Assembly: GCF_003605435.1 (NCBI RefSeq)
Contig: NZ_QXQB01000002.1
Span: 930,001-994,000, forward strand
DNA: 64,000 nucleotides
Direction: 5' to 3'
Source: Paenibacillus pinisoli
GTDB taxonomy: Bacteria; Bacillota; Bacilli; Paenibacillales; Paenibacillaceae
Positions 17,025-37,276 of this stretch are shown here, piece after piece; positions within the stretch are counted from its first letter, which is position 1; each line of letters opens with the position of its first letter. The translations under genes and the position numbers were made by a program. The notes beneath the pieces were generated by a model. The model did not search any database, was not told the origin of the DNA, and was given only the letters and a program-made list of their open reading frames with translations.

Positions 17025-17876
17025 TTAGGTCGTGAACCGTTTCCGGAACTTGAGCGGCGGCATGCCGGTGTGCGAAGCGAAAAGACGGGAGAAATGCGGA
17101 GTTTGCCGAAAACCGGTCTCCTCCGCCACTCTCGCAATCGTCCAGTCTGTCTTGATCAGCAGCAGCTTCGCTTGGTCCAGGCGGTAGTACAGCAAATACT
17201 GCTGCGGCGTACATCCGAACACTTCCGTCATGCAGCGCGTGATGTAATTCGTATGAAGATCAAGCACCTCGCTCAGCATCGTATTGCTGATGGAATTTCT
17301 ATAATTTAGCTTTAAATAAGCCGCTGCCCGCTCCGCAACGGATACAGCCGCCCTCGCCGCATCCGAACGCCAGCCTTCGTCCAGCATTTGAAGCAGATGC
17401 AGGAATCGCTGCTGCCTGTCCCAGAACGCTCCATGAGAGGAGCTCTTGGCAGCCTCGTGAAGCTGAGAGAAGATAAGCTTCGCCTCATCCGGATAATTAA
17501 GCTTCATTTTTTTGGGCAGGCGGATCGCATACGTATAATAATCCCCTCGAATGCTGCCCGGCTGATTGTCCTCGGTCTCCTCCCATGCGCCAACGGTCTG
17601 GAAGTGGACCCAGTCGAATACCGTCTCCTCGTCGCAAGGCCGGAAGGAATAATGCCAGCGGTCCGGCCGCAGGATAAGCACATCTCCAGGCTTCAAGGTC
17701 CATTTATGATTCTCTTCGGCTACATATAGCGTTCCCTCGTTCACAAATAGCAGATCGAATACGCCAAGATTCGTCCGGTTGGGATGCTCTTCGCCGGGTT
17801 TATATGTAATTCGGTTCGACTCTACGAAAAAAGGCAGAGGCGGCGAACGAAATGTGAGCAATAAGTCTTCTGACAC
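17025..17876 (-). CDS. AraC-family transcriptional regulator with cupin sensor domain
   Basis: 283 residues. The N-terminal half is a cupin-like sensor (GTLYVAEENHKWTLKPGDVLIL then RPDRWHYSF), the C-terminal hundred residues an AraC double helix-turn-helix, with ISNTMLSEVLDLHTNYITR and ARVAEETGFRQTPHFSRLF matching the two recognition motifs. Such proteins usually sense sugars or other small molecules and activate a nearby operon. The propeller gene lies 217 bp upstream on the same strand; no obvious sugar operon adjoins, so its target is not shown. Confidence 0.88.
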   Translation of the reverse strand: MSEDLLLTFRSPPLPFFVESNRITYKPGEEHPNRTNLGVFDLLFVNEGTLYVAEENHKWTLKPGDVLILRPDRWHYSFRPCDEETVFDWVHFQTVGAWEETEDNQPGSIRGDYYTYAIRLPKKMKLNYPDEAKLIFSQLHEAAKSSSHGAFWDRQQRFLHLLQMLDEGWRSDAARAAVSVAERAAAYLKLNYRNSISNTMLSEVLDLHTNYITRCMTEVFGCTPQQYLLYYRLDQAKLLLIKTDWTIARVAEETGFRQTPHFSRLFASHTGMPPLKFRKRFTT

Positions 17877-18093
17877 GCTGATCTCTCTCCCCGTTGCATA
17901 GCTGCATGAATTCCCATGAATACTGCCATGTTACTTGAAGTGCTGATCGTTTGTCCATACTCTATTTCTCCAAGATGCCAAAGCCATTCCTTCCCCAAAA
18001 AAGAGCCTCGTTCTGTCGATGACTAATCGCAGAATCAAGACTCTTCCTTCTGGTATGCAAAGATTCACTCTCTGCATATATGAACCGCTTAGA

Positions 18094-18894
18094 CTACAGC
18101 GATATCGTCTGAATGCCATGGAACATCGTCGCCATATAAATCTGATCGCCCAGGATGTCGACATCGGTTACGGGGAATCCAAGCTGGACAGAAAGCATAA
18201 CCAGACGGTCCGCTATGTAGACAAGCTTGAACAGCCCTTGGTCGGTGCACACGTACAGCACGCCTCTCTTGGGAACGATGGAATAGATGATCTTCTTCCC
18301 GAATTGAACTCGCTCGAATCGCCCTTTCTTGTCGCCTATCATCAATTCGCCCTGATCCGTCGCGCCGATTAGATGGCCCCGGTATACAGCAAGACTGGTG
18401 ATCGCTCGCTGCAATTCAAAATGTGCCCAATCATCCATGAAGCGGTCATATAATGATATTCCGGTATCATGGCCGACGACGACATATTGCGGGAGACTTA
18501 GAAAATCAAAGACATGCTTCCCCTCGCAAGAGAGCTGCCCCCACTTCGACCCTGTCCGAATCCATAATCCGTCCGAGGTCGAGGCATAGCATGCCCCTCC
18601 AAGCCTGCGATATTGATAGCAAGGCAGCGTCAATCCATCCTGCACCCACGTCTCGCCGTTCCACTCGTACAAACCGTTATTCGTGCAAGCATGAAGCAGC
18701 TCATGATGCAGCTGAAGACGGTGGATGCCGGCCGTATCCGGCAAGCCTGTGCCAAGCTTATCCCACTCAGACTCATCTTCGATCGAATATACGCCATGCC
18801 AGATCGTAGCGGCGAACACGCCGTAAGGACCCGCCGTCACAGCGGAGAATGGGAATAGAAGCCAGTTCCATGGTTGTTTGGTTCCCGTCTGCAT
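18094..18894 (-). CDS. Propeller-like repeat protein of unknown function, Fur-controlled
   Basis: 266 residues with about six repeats of 35-45 residues, each with a beta-rich core and a Gly-hydrophobic-Tyr/Trp pattern (for example TNNGLYEWNGETW, STSDGLWIRTGSKW, TDQGLFKLV), as in two-component-regulator or sialidase-like beta-propellers. No signal peptide or membrane segment is evident, so it is probably cytoplasmic. Upstream lies a promoter overlapped by a perfect 15-bp Fur box, implying induction by iron limitation. I do not recognise an assigned family; a scaffold or sensor role is possible, but no ligand can be inferred. Confidence 0.7.
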   Translation of the reverse strand: MQTGTKQPWNWLLFPFSAVTAGPYGVFAATIWHGVYSIEDESEWDKLGTGLPDTAGIHRLQLHHELLHACTNNGLYEWNGETWVQDGLTLPCYQYRRLGGACYASTSDGLWIRTGSKWGQLSCEGKHVFDFLSLPQYVVVGHDTGISLYDRFMDDWAHFELQRAITSLAVYRGHLIGATDQGELMIGDKKGRFERVQFGKKIIYSIVPKRGVLYVCTDQGLFKLVYIADRLVMLSVQLGFPVTDVDILGDQIYMATMFHGIQTISL

Positions 18895-18970
18895 GATTTC
18901 AAACCCCTTTCCGCGTACAGAACAAGGGCCGTCTCAATCGGTAAAGCTCACCCTTTATCCGCCTATTCAC

Positions 18971-18985
18971 TGATAATTATTATCA
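18971..18985 (-). promoter_or_regulatory. Perfect 7-1-7 Fur box
   Basis: TGATAATTATTATCA matches the Bacillus Fur consensus TGATAATNATTATCA at every position. It lies just downstream of the predicted -10 of the propeller gene (start 18894). The divergent collagen-like gene begins about 155 bp away on the other strand. Confidence 0.85.
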
Positions 18986-18990
18986 TTAAA

Positions 18991-19020
18991 ATGATAACCA
19001 TTCTCATATGTAGTTGTCAA
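18991..19020 (-). promoter_or_regulatory. Sigma-A-type promoter of the propeller gene
   Basis: On the minus strand TTGACA (19015-19020) and TATCAT (18991-18996) are 18 bp apart. The -10 and spacer overlap the imperfect Fur box and abut the perfect one, so Fur binding would block polymerase. Confidence 0.6.
18992..19006 (-). promoter_or_regulatory. Second, imperfect Fur box
   Basis: TGATAACCATTCTCA matches the 7-1-7 Fur consensus with two mismatches and is centred 21 bp (two helical turns) from the perfect box. Paired boxes like this are common at Fur-repressed promoters. Confidence 0.55.
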
Positions 19021-19105
19021 CCTCGCTCAAGCGCCCATTTTTCTAAAAATAGGCCATTGCCTACGCGACAGATAACCAGCACCCAAGCAAACCTCCACTC
19101 CTGCC

Positions 19106-19114
19106 CGTAGTATA
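19106..19114 (+). promoter_or_regulatory. Sigma-K-like -10 of collagen-like gene 1
   Basis: CGTAGTATA differs at one position from the mother-cell sigma-K -10 consensus CATANNNTA and lies 12 nt before the AGGAGG site. The same motif and spacing occur before collagen-like gene 3, and CATAGAATA before gene 2. The -35 is not diagnostic. Confidence 0.45.
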
Positions 19115-19128
19115 AAGAAATTACCTAG

Positions 19129-21321
<2,193 letters not shown>

Positions 21322-21341
21322 TCAGATCTTATTATTCATCC

Positions 21342-21376
21342 AACAGACCAAGTGCCAGCTTGGTCTGTTTTTTGTT
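21342..21376 (+). terminator. Terminator of collagen-like gene 1
   Basis: An 11-bp stem (21342-21352 with 21359-21369) is followed by a run of T. It lies 20 bp past the stop. Confidence 0.9.
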
Positions 21377-21441
21377 TTTTGATACGAAAGGAAGGAACGC
21401 CCTCTACTCTCTTATTACATCATTATTGTATTCATCATTAA

Positions 21442-23715
<2,274 letters not shown>

Positions 23716-23729
23716 CCTTATATATGATC

Positions 23730-23755
23730 AGCCAAGTCCATGACTTGGCTTTTAT
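23730..23755 (+). terminator. Terminator of collagen-like gene 2
   Basis: An 8-bp stem (23730-23737 with 23743-23750) with a 5-nt loop is followed by TTTTAT, 14 bp past the stop. Confidence 0.75.
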
Positions 23756-23863
23756 CATGCAACTCTATGATTTCAACCTTCTATCGTCTCTATGTGTATT
23801 CACACATTTTCTAATAAAAGGGAAAATACTAAATGAACGCACATACAGAATCTATCTACCCTT

Positions 23864-26322
<2,459 letters not shown>

Positions 26323-26360
26323 TTTCCAAATAAAACCACCCATTAAGTTTGACTAATTCA

Positions 26361-26401
26361 AAAAAACCCTTGGTCCTTATTAGAGGCCAAGGGGTTTTTT
26401 T
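26361..26401. terminator. Terminator of collagen-like gene 3
   Basis: A long stem (AAAACCCTTGG-type, 26365-26375 with 26386-26396) has A-run on the left and T-run on the right, 40 bp past the stop. Confidence 0.85.
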
Positions 26402-31084
<4,683 letters not shown>

Positions 31085-31107
31085 CCCCTTCCTTCCGAAT
31101 TTATAAA

Positions 31108-31145
31108 AAAATCCCTTCCGATCACTGTCGGAAGGGATTTCTTCA
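31108..31145. terminator. Bidirectional terminator between convergent genes
   Basis: A perfect 13-bp stem (31109-31121 with 31128-31140) with a 6-nt loop has A-run and T-run flanks. It serves collagen-like gene 4 on the left and the leftward lipoprotein-like gene on the right. Confidence 0.9.
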
Positions 31146-31150
31146 TGCCG

Positions 31151-31699
31151 TTAGAACGGCAGCTTAATATCAAACAAGACCTTAACCTGCTTCTCTTCAA
31201 ACTTCACATTATCAACTGAAACCAAATCACTTGTCGGCAAATCAAGCGGAATAACAATCGTCTCCAGCATCGAAAGCGGCAGCTCAATTCCTTTCAGCTT
31301 GAGCGATTGAGGCCTCAGCGCCAAATTAGGATTTTGCCATTCCAGCCGGTATTCGGCCTGGATTTGAGCGGGAATTCGGTCACGGTACGTGATGTTAAGG
31401 TCGGCAACCAAGCGGTCTCCCTGCAACTGGAATTGCGCGCCGTCCAATCGGACATGCTCAGCTACATCCCGATCGATATGCTTTTTGATTAAGTCATTAA
31501 CTTCCGCTTCACTGAGTACAAGCTCCGGCTTGAAGCTTTTAACCATATCAACAGCCTTCTGCCTGACATCTATCGGATTATAATTCAAATCTAAAGGCTT
31601 ATCCGGCTTGATATAAGACAGGAACCACCACGCGGCCCCTCCTGCGATCAACAACAAAACAATTAAGGTGATAAACAATCTCTTTATAAATTTCCCCAT
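31151..31699 (-). CDS. Membrane-anchored protein resembling YpmS
   Basis: 182 residues. A single N-terminal hydrophobic helix (FIKRLFITLIVLLLIAGGAAWWFL) without a lipobox anchors an extracellular domain rich in beta-strands. Size, topology and the segment SEAEVNDLIKKHI recall the YpmS/DUF2140 group of Bacillus, whose function is not known to me. Convergent with the collagen gene 4, sharing a terminator, and divergent from ilvA by about 137 bp. Assignment is by overall appearance, so treat the family as tentative. Confidence 0.6.
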   Translation of the reverse strand: MGKFIKRLFITLIVLLLIAGGAAWWFLSYIKPDKPLDLNYNPIDVRQKAVDMVKSFKPELVLSEAEVNDLIKKHIDRDVAEHVRLDGAQFQLQGDRLVADLNITYRDRIPAQIQAEYRLEWQNPNLALRPQSLKLKGIELPLSMLETIVIPLDLPTSDLVSVDNVKFEEKQVKVLFDIKLPF

Positions 31700-31836
31700 T
31701 CTCTACCTCCTCGTCCATCTCCTATTCTATCGAATTATATATTTTGAAGCCAGTCCCTTCATTCTTCCTCTCATAGTGGTATAATGAATCCACTATTTAT
31801 TCAAGACGCAATCGAATGACGGAAGGAAGGTCCTCC

Positions 31837-33105
31837 ATGAGTGTTCATCCCTTATCCCATAACCATATACGGCTAGAGGAGATCGTTCAGGCGCAAATGC
31901 ATCTGAAAGACGTCATCTCCCGCACCCCGCTTCAATATAACCGAGTTCTGTCGGAACGCTACAATTGCCAGGTTTGGCTCAAGCGCGAAGATCTGCAGGT
32001 CGTCCGTTCTTTCAAAATAAGAGGAGCCTACCATCTCATGCGCTCCCTCTCCCCCGAGGAAACGGTAAAAGGCGTCGTCTGCGCCAGCGCCGGCAACCAC
32101 GCCCAAGGCGTAGCCTACTCCTGCCAAACGCTGGGCATACCGGGCAAAATCTATATGCCGAGCACTACGCCGAGACAAAAGGTGAAGCAAGTGTCCTTCT
32201 TCGGCGGAGATATGGTTGAAGTCGTCCTGACCGGCGACACGTTCGACGACGCCTATGCGGAAGCAATCGCGGAGAGCAAGCGCAGCGGGCTTGCCTTCAT
32301 CCATCCGTTCGACGACCGGAAGATTATTGCCGGCAACGGCACCGTCGGCCAAGAGCTGATGGAGAAGGCCGAGACTGCGCCGGATTATATCTTCGTTACA
32401 GTCGGCGGAGGCGGACTTGCTGCGGGAGTAGCCTCGTATATCAAAATCGTAGCTCCGCAAACTCAAATTATAGGCGTCGAGCCTGAAGGAGCCCCGTCGC
32501 TTCGCGCTTCTCTCGATGCAGGCGAGGTTGTGCCGCTGGAGATGATAGACAAGTTCGTAGACGGCGCTGCGGTTAAGCGCATCGGCGACTTGACGTTCTC
32601 CATCTGCCAGGAGCTGCTGGATGATGTCATAACGGTACCGGAGGGCAAAGTATGTACGACCCTTCTTGACCTATATAACGAAAATGCCATCGTAGCTGAA
32701 CCTGCCGGAGCTCTACCGATTGCGGCGCTGGACGCATTCCGGGACCAGATTGCCGGCAAGACGGTTGTCTGTGTCGTCAGCGGCGGCAATAACGATGTAG
32801 ACCGGATGCAAGAGATCAAAGAGCGCTCTTTGATCTATGAAGGCTACAAGCATTATTTCATGGTCAGCTTCCCCCAGAGAGCCGGGGCTCTCCGTGAATT
32901 TCTCGACCAGGTTCTTGGCCCGAACGACGATATTACCCGCTTCGAATATACGAAAAAGTCAAATAAGGATAACGGACCTGCATTGGTCGGACTTGAACTC
33001 AAGCATCGCGAGGATTACGAGCCGCTCGTTGCACGCATGCACAAGAAAGGCTTCCAGTTCGTTGAATTGAATAAGGACCCTGTATTGTTCAATCTGCTTA
33101 TTTGA
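31837..33105 (+). CDS. ilvA: Threonine ammonia-lyase (threonine dehydratase)
   Basis: PLP enzyme that deaminates threonine to 2-oxobutanoate, first step to isoleucine. 422 residues, the length of B. subtilis IlvA. The PLP lysine is in VRSFKIRGAY; the glycine-rich phosphate loop VTVGGGGLAAG and SGGNND near residue 315 are typical. The C-terminal ACT-like domain begins near FMVSFPQRAGALREFL, so feedback control by isoleucine is likely. GGAAGGAAGG precedes the ATG at 31837; an upstream in-frame ATG lacks a site. No T-box leader is visible in the 137-bp upstream gap, though a TATAAT -10 is. Monocistronic, with its own terminator. Confidence 0.93.
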   Translation: MSVHPLSHNHIRLEEIVQAQMHLKDVISRTPLQYNRVLSERYNCQVWLKREDLQVVRSFKIRGAYHLMRSLSPEETVKGVVCASAGNHAQGVAYSCQTLGIPGKIYMPSTTPRQKVKQVSFFGGDMVEVVLTGDTFDDAYAEAIAESKRSGLAFIHPFDDRKIIAGNGTVGQELMEKAETAPDYIFVTVGGGGLAAGVASYIKIVAPQTQIIGVEPEGAPSLRASLDAGEVVPLEMIDKFVDGAAVKRIGDLTFSICQELLDDVITVPEGKVCTTLLDLYNENAIVAEPAGALPIAALDAFRDQIAGKTVVCVVSGGNNDVDRMQEIKERSLIYEGYKHYFMVSFPQRAGALREFLDQVLGPNDDITRFEYTKKSNKDNGPALVGLELKHREDYEPLVARMHKKGFQFVELNKDPVLFNLLI

Positions 33106-33122
33106 TCCTTGCACTATATAAC

Positions 33123-33157
33123 AACAGCCCGAGAGCAGTCTCGGGCTGTTCGTCTTT
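33123..33157. terminator. Terminator between ilvA and the aldo/keto reductase gene
   Basis: A perfect 12-bp stem (33123-33134 with 33139-33150) with a 4-nt loop and T-rich flanks, between two convergent genes. Confidence 0.85.
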
Positions 33158-33175
33158 CATCGCCGGCTGATCATT

Positions 33176-34156
33176 TTACCAAGCGTAAGCTCTTGGCGCA
33201 TCTCCGCCAGGTCCTGGGAAGATTTCATCCAGACGCTTCATCGTCTCTTCGCTTAGCTCCACTTCCAATACCCGCAGGGAACGCTCGAATTGCTCGCTGG
33301 TGCGAACTCCGATAATCGGAGCCGTGACGGCTGGATTAGCCAGCAGCCAAGCAAGCGATACGACATCCTCCGGCTCGCCCAGCTCATCGCATAGCTTCCC
33401 GTAGGCATCCAGCTGAGCCTGATGCTTGGCCAGCCGCTTCTCATCCCCGCTCCGTCTTCCGCCGCCCTTCTTGCGGCGATGGTTCCCCGCAAGCAAGCCG
33501 CCGTCCAGCGGGCTCCACGGAATAACGCCCAGACCGAGTGCCTGCGATGCCGGAAGCACTTCAAGCTCCGGCAGACGGCATAACAAATTATATTTGTGCT
33601 GCTCGGATACAAGCCCCAATATGCCTCTCGCCTTCGCTTCTCCCTGGGCTACCGCAATATCCCACCCGGCGAAGTTGCTGGAGCCCACATAACCAATCTT
33701 CCCCTGTGCCTGAGCGTTCTGGAATGCCCCCCACAGCTCCGTCCAATTCACATTGCGGTCGACATGATGCATCTGGTACAGCTCAATATGGTCGGTCTGC
33801 AAGCGCCTGAGCGATCCCTCCAGATGCCTGCGGATTTTGTAAGCGGACAAGCCCTGCTCCCGGTTAGGTCCGTCATATGTGTCATGCATATCGCCATACA
33901 CTTTAGTAGCCAGAACGGTGCGTTCCCTTCTCCCGCTTCCTCCTTTGAACCACCGTCCGATAATTTCCTCCGTTCGTCCGGCATTCGTCCCCCAGCCATA
34001 AATATTCGCCGTATCAAAAAAGTTAATGCCGGCATCCAGCGCCGCATCCATAATGCGGAAGGCTTCCTTCTCCTCCGTATCCACGCCAAAATTCATCGTG
34101 CCCAGACATAGCCTGCTTACCTTCAAACCGGAATTTCCAAGATACGTATATTTCAT
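33176..34156 (-). CDS. Aldo/keto reductase
   Basis: 326-residue TIM-barrel NADPH-dependent oxidoreductase. The catalytic tetrad is present: Asp and Tyr in FDTANIYGWG (about 47-56), Lys in VLATKVYG (about 86) and His in YQMHHVD (about 127). The C-terminal cofactor-binding motif APIIGVRTSEQ is intact. It resembles the YghZ/potassium-channel-beta-like group rather than xylose reductases. There is a Lys/Gly/Arg-rich loop near 226-240 (HRRKKGGGRRSGDEKR) that looks longer than usual. Monocistronic; substrate not deducible. Confidence 0.9.
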   Translation of the reverse strand: MKYTYLGNSGLKVSRLCLGTMNFGVDTEEKEAFRIMDAALDAGINFFDTANIYGWGTNAGRTEEIIGRWFKGGSGRRERTVLATKVYGDMHDTYDGPNREQGLSAYKIRRHLEGSLRRLQTDHIELYQMHHVDRNVNWTELWGAFQNAQAQGKIGYVGSSNFAGWDIAVAQGEAKARGILGLVSEQHKYNLLCRLPELEVLPASQALGLGVIPWSPLDGGLLAGNHRRKKGGGRRSGDEKRLAKHQAQLDAYGKLCDELGEPEDVVSLAWLLANPAVTAPIIGVRTSEQFERSLRVLEVELSEETMKRLDEIFPGPGGDAPRAYAW

Positions 34157-34287
34157 GCCCGTTGCTCCTTTTCATTTTAGAATGAGACGGATATTACAAT
34201 AAATCTACAAAAATAATATAAAGGATCCACATGTCGTTCACATTCTTGTTACAAACCATCCTTAGACTATGCTGTAGGAGGTGCGTC

Positions 34288-35457
34288 ATGCTGATTCATT
34301 CCCAAAACCGGCAGCCAAAATTGCTCATCGTCTACGCCTCATACGGCGAAGGTCATATCCAGGCAGCCAAAGCTCTTCGCGATGCCTATCTTGATTCCGG
34401 GTACAATCAGGTCGTCATGTACGATTTGATGGCGGAATCGCATCCCTGGCTGAATGAAATGACTAAGCTCTTTTACCACAAAAGCTACACGCATCTGCCC
34501 TTTCTCTACGGCTGGATGTACGGCCTTACGAAACCAATGAAGCATAACTCCTTGCTCGGCAGCTGGCTTCATTCCTTCGGACGTCATAAGATCAAGCAAT
34601 TGCTGCTGGCTGAGCAGCCCGATGCGGTCATTTACACCTTTCCGTTCTACGCCATTCAAAGCATGAGGAAGCTTGCTTCATCCATACCTTCATACGCAGT
34701 TATTACCGACTTCGATTTGCATCGCCGCTGGATTCACCCGAGTCTTAAACGCTACTACGTGGCCACTAAGGATTTGAGCCAGGAGCTCCAACAGTTAGGC
34801 ATTCAAAAAGGAGCAATTAAAGTAAGCGGCTTGCCGCTAAAGAAGGAATTCTGCTCCATTCATCGCTCACATGAACTGTACAGCCGGTACGGACTTCAAT
34901 ACGGAGTGCCTACCGTACTTATTATGGCTGGCGCTCAAGGCGTCATGCCGAACATTGATGAGATTTGCGAGCTGCTTCTGCATGACCCGAAAGTTCAAGT
35001 TGCTGTAGTCTGCGGACATAACCGCCAGCTCAAGGAAATGCTCGAAGAGCGGTTCCGCTTCCACCCATCGGCACATCGCCTGATCTCCTTCGGATACATG
35101 GACCGCATTCATGAATTAATGGCGCTTGCGGACGGACTTATTACGAAGCCAGGCGGCCTCACGTTAGCCGAGGCGATTGCCGCTGAGCTGCCAGCCTTCC
35201 TCTACCGCCCCGTGCCCGGTCAGGAGAAACAGAATGCGCTGTACCTTCAGTCCAAGGGTGCGGCATTCATCGCCCGCAGCAGCCATGAACTGGTTCGCCA
35301 AGTGCTGCAATTAGTGAACGACCCGGTTAAGCTTACGAACAGCCGCATACGCATCCGGAGCCTTCAAGCGAAGGGGTCCTCCCATTCTGCTGCTGAGACG
35401 ATTATAATGGATATTGTAACCAAATTGCATGTTCAAAACAAAGCTTCCTTCTTTTAA
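34288..35457 (+). CDS. MGDG-synthase-family glycosyltransferase (UgtP-like)
   Basis: 389 residues, with an N-terminal MGDG-synthase domain (VYASYGEGHIQAAKALRDAY) and a C-terminal GT28/GT-B domain (VLIMAGAQGVMPNIDE, SFGYMDRIHELMALADGLI, TKPGGLTLAEAIA). B. subtilis UgtP (382 aa) adds glucose from UDP-glucose to diacylglycerol to make glycolipids and lipoteichoic-acid anchors. The ATG at 34288 follows TAGGAGGTG. First of four genes packed head to tail (6-bp gap in reading frames, overlaps afterwards), which suggests a glycolipid synthesis and transport operon. The sugar donor and product are inferred. Confidence 0.85.
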   Translation: MLIHSQNRQPKLLIVYASYGEGHIQAAKALRDAYLDSGYNQVVMYDLMAESHPWLNEMTKLFYHKSYTHLPFLYGWMYGLTKPMKHNSLLGSWLHSFGRHKIKQLLLAEQPDAVIYTFPFYAIQSMRKLASSIPSYAVITDFDLHRRWIHPSLKRYYVATKDLSQELQQLGIQKGAIKVSGLPLKKEFCSIHRSHELYSRYGLQYGVPTVLIMAGAQGVMPNIDEICELLLHDPKVQVAVVCGHNRQLKEMLEERFRFHPSAHRLISFGYMDRIHELMALADGLITKPGGLTLAEAIAAELPAFLYRPVPGQEKQNALYLQSKGAAFIARSSHELVRQVLQLVNDPVKLTNSRIRIRSLQAKGSSHSAAETIIMDIVTKLHVQNKASFF

Positions 35458-35490
35458 CGTTGGTTGCGGAAAAGGAGTCTATTCGTACCT

Positions 35491-36657
35491 ATGCGCCAAA
35501 AACATTGGATGGGGGCCGATATGCGGCTCTTGTCCGTCATTCTGTTCATCGTCGAATTCGTCAGGGGGGCCGTGCTCGTCAGCCTCCTTCCCATCTATGG
35601 AGCCCGCACGCTCGGGCTTTCGCCTGACGTCATAGGTCTGGCCATCTCAGCCCATTACATTACGGATACGCTGCTCAAAATCGCCATCGGCTACCTGCTT
35701 GACCGGTTCTCCCCCCGTCTGATTGTTCAGATCAGCCTGGTCATTGCGCTTGCCGGTGTGTACGCCCTTCAATTTGCCAGTCTGCCCTGGATGTTCATCG
35801 GCGCGGCTGCCATCTACGGGATAGGCATGTCCCCAGTCTGGATTGTATGCCTGACGAGGGTATCCGAGGAGCATCGCGCTACGCAAATGGGCTTCCTGTA
35901 TACGATCTGGCTCTTCGGGCTCGGAAGCGGACCGATTATTTGCAATATTTTGCTCGATTACAGCTCCAATATGACCTATAACCTACTCGTCATCTTATCT
36001 ATCGTCGCCACGCTGATTTCCTTCTTCTTGAAAAAGAGCAACCAGCAGGCGGTTCACCATATCCCTCTAAAAGCCCAAATTCACGCTCTGCGCGATAAGC
36101 TTGTCAGCATGAAGCAGCTGCTGCCCGGCATGATCCTGCAGACGACCGGCTCCAGCATGCTTATTCCAATTCTGCCGGGCTTTGCAACCCATGAGCTCGG
36201 ACTGTCCGGAGCGCAGTATTCCATCCTCCTGACCGTCGGTGGGTTATGCGCGGTAGGCGGTCTCATCCCCATGGGCAAGCTGTCCGACCGGCTGGGCGGC
36301 AACCGCTGGTTTCTCGTGGTCGGCTTCATCGCTTTTGCCTTTGGATTGTATGTGCTGGCATGGGGACTTTCATTCTGGTATTGTTTAGTTATAGCGGTGG
36401 GTCTTGGATTATCCTATTCGGCTATTCTGCCTACCTGGAATGCTTTGCTGGCCACATATGTACCGCCTAAGCAAGAGGGGGTTGGCTGGGGGCTGCTATC
36501 TACATTTGAAGGCGTAGGCGTCATGATCGGCCCTATTCTGGGCGGAGTCATTGCGTTATGGGGCGGGGAAACCGCCGTATTCTGGACAAGCGCCATCTTA
36601 TTCGGCTTAATCGGCATCTACTATTCAACACTTAAGAAGATCGGGGTTAGGAATTGA
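35491..36657 (+). CDS. MFS transporter (12 TM)
   Basis: 388 residues with about twelve hydrophobic helices. The loop between helices 2 and 3 carries a Major Facilitator motif A variant (GYLLDRFSPRLIVQ), echoed in the second half (GKLSDRLGGNRWFLVVG). Its place between an UgtP-like glycosyltransferase and a TVP38 protein recalls LtaA, the glycolipid flippase encoded beside ypfP/ugtP in staphylococci, so glycolipid flipping is a reasonable guess. The ATG at 35491 has AAAAGGAG upstream with slightly long spacing. Its TGA overlaps the next ATG. Confidence 0.8.
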   Translation: MRQKHWMGADMRLLSVILFIVEFVRGAVLVSLLPIYGARTLGLSPDVIGLAISAHYITDTLLKIAIGYLLDRFSPRLIVQISLVIALAGVYALQFASLPWMFIGAAAIYGIGMSPVWIVCLTRVSEEHRATQMGFLYTIWLFGLGSGPIICNILLDYSSNMTYNLLVILSIVATLISFFLKKSNQQAVHHIPLKAQIHALRDKLVSMKQLLPGMILQTTGSSMLIPILPGFATHELGLSGAQYSILLTVGGLCAVGGLIPMGKLSDRLGGNRWFLVVGFIAFAFGLYVLAWGLSFWYCLVIAVGLGLSYSAILPTWNALLATYVPPKQEGVGWGLLSTFEGVGVMIGPILGGVIALWGGETAVFWTSAILFGLIGIYYSTLKKIGVRN

Positions 36658-37265
36658 TGAGCAATTGGCAAGACTGGATTCATGATTTAAAAAATATGGA
36701 CCTGCATCAAATTCAACAAACGCTGGAGAGCTATTCGCAGTTCGGTCCGCTTCCGGGCATACTTCTGCCCTTCATCGAAGCTTTCCTTCCCTTCCTGCCG
36801 CTCATCGTCATTATTGCGGCTAACGTGAACATTTACGGCTTCGGGCTTGGATTTCTCTTCTCATGGATAGGGGTTACAGGCGGAGCGCTATGCGTCTTCC
36901 TCATCTGCCGCACGCTTGGGCGCAATGTGAAGGAAAAGCTGATGCGCAAATTTCCGAAGTCGGAGAGGTTCTTCAATTGGGTAGAAAAAAGAGGATTCAC
37001 TCCTTTATTCCTGCTGGCATGCTTTCCATTTACCCCTTCGGTCGTTATTACCGTTGTTTCCGGACTAAGCAAGGTGCCGTTCCATACCTTCCTGGTGGCG
37101 ACTATGATGGGCAAAGCCGTCATGATCTTCGTGATCTCGCTCATCAGCTTCGATATTACCAACCTGGTGAACGAGCCATGGCGAATATTCGTCTCCATAA
37201 CAGCCGTGCTTGTGATGTGGTTCGGAGGCAAGACGCTGGAGAAACGCTATCAGGTGAATGGGTGA
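36657..37265 (+). CDS. TVP38/TMEM64 (VTT/DedA-like) membrane protein
   Basis: 202 residues with four to five hydrophobic segments including a re-entrant-looking one, and the family stretch LGRNVKEKLMRKFPKSERFFNWVEKRGFTP seen partly as FNWVEKRGFTPLFLLACFPF. VTT-domain proteins act in lipid scrambling or undecaprenyl-phosphate recycling. The start overlaps the MFS stop (TGATG), so translation is coupled. That coupling, with a glycolipid synthase and transporter upstream, supports a lipid-movement role. Confidence 0.85.
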   Translation: MSNWQDWIHDLKNMDLHQIQQTLESYSQFGPLPGILLPFIEAFLPFLPLIVIIAANVNIYGFGLGFLFSWIGVTGGALCVFLICRTLGRNVKEKLMRKFPKSERFFNWVEKRGFTPLFLLACFPFTPSVVITVVSGLSKVPFHTFLVATMMGKAVMIFVISLISFDITNLVNEPWRIFVSITAVLVMWFGGKTLEKRYQVNG

Positions 37266-37276
37266 GGTGACCTAAG

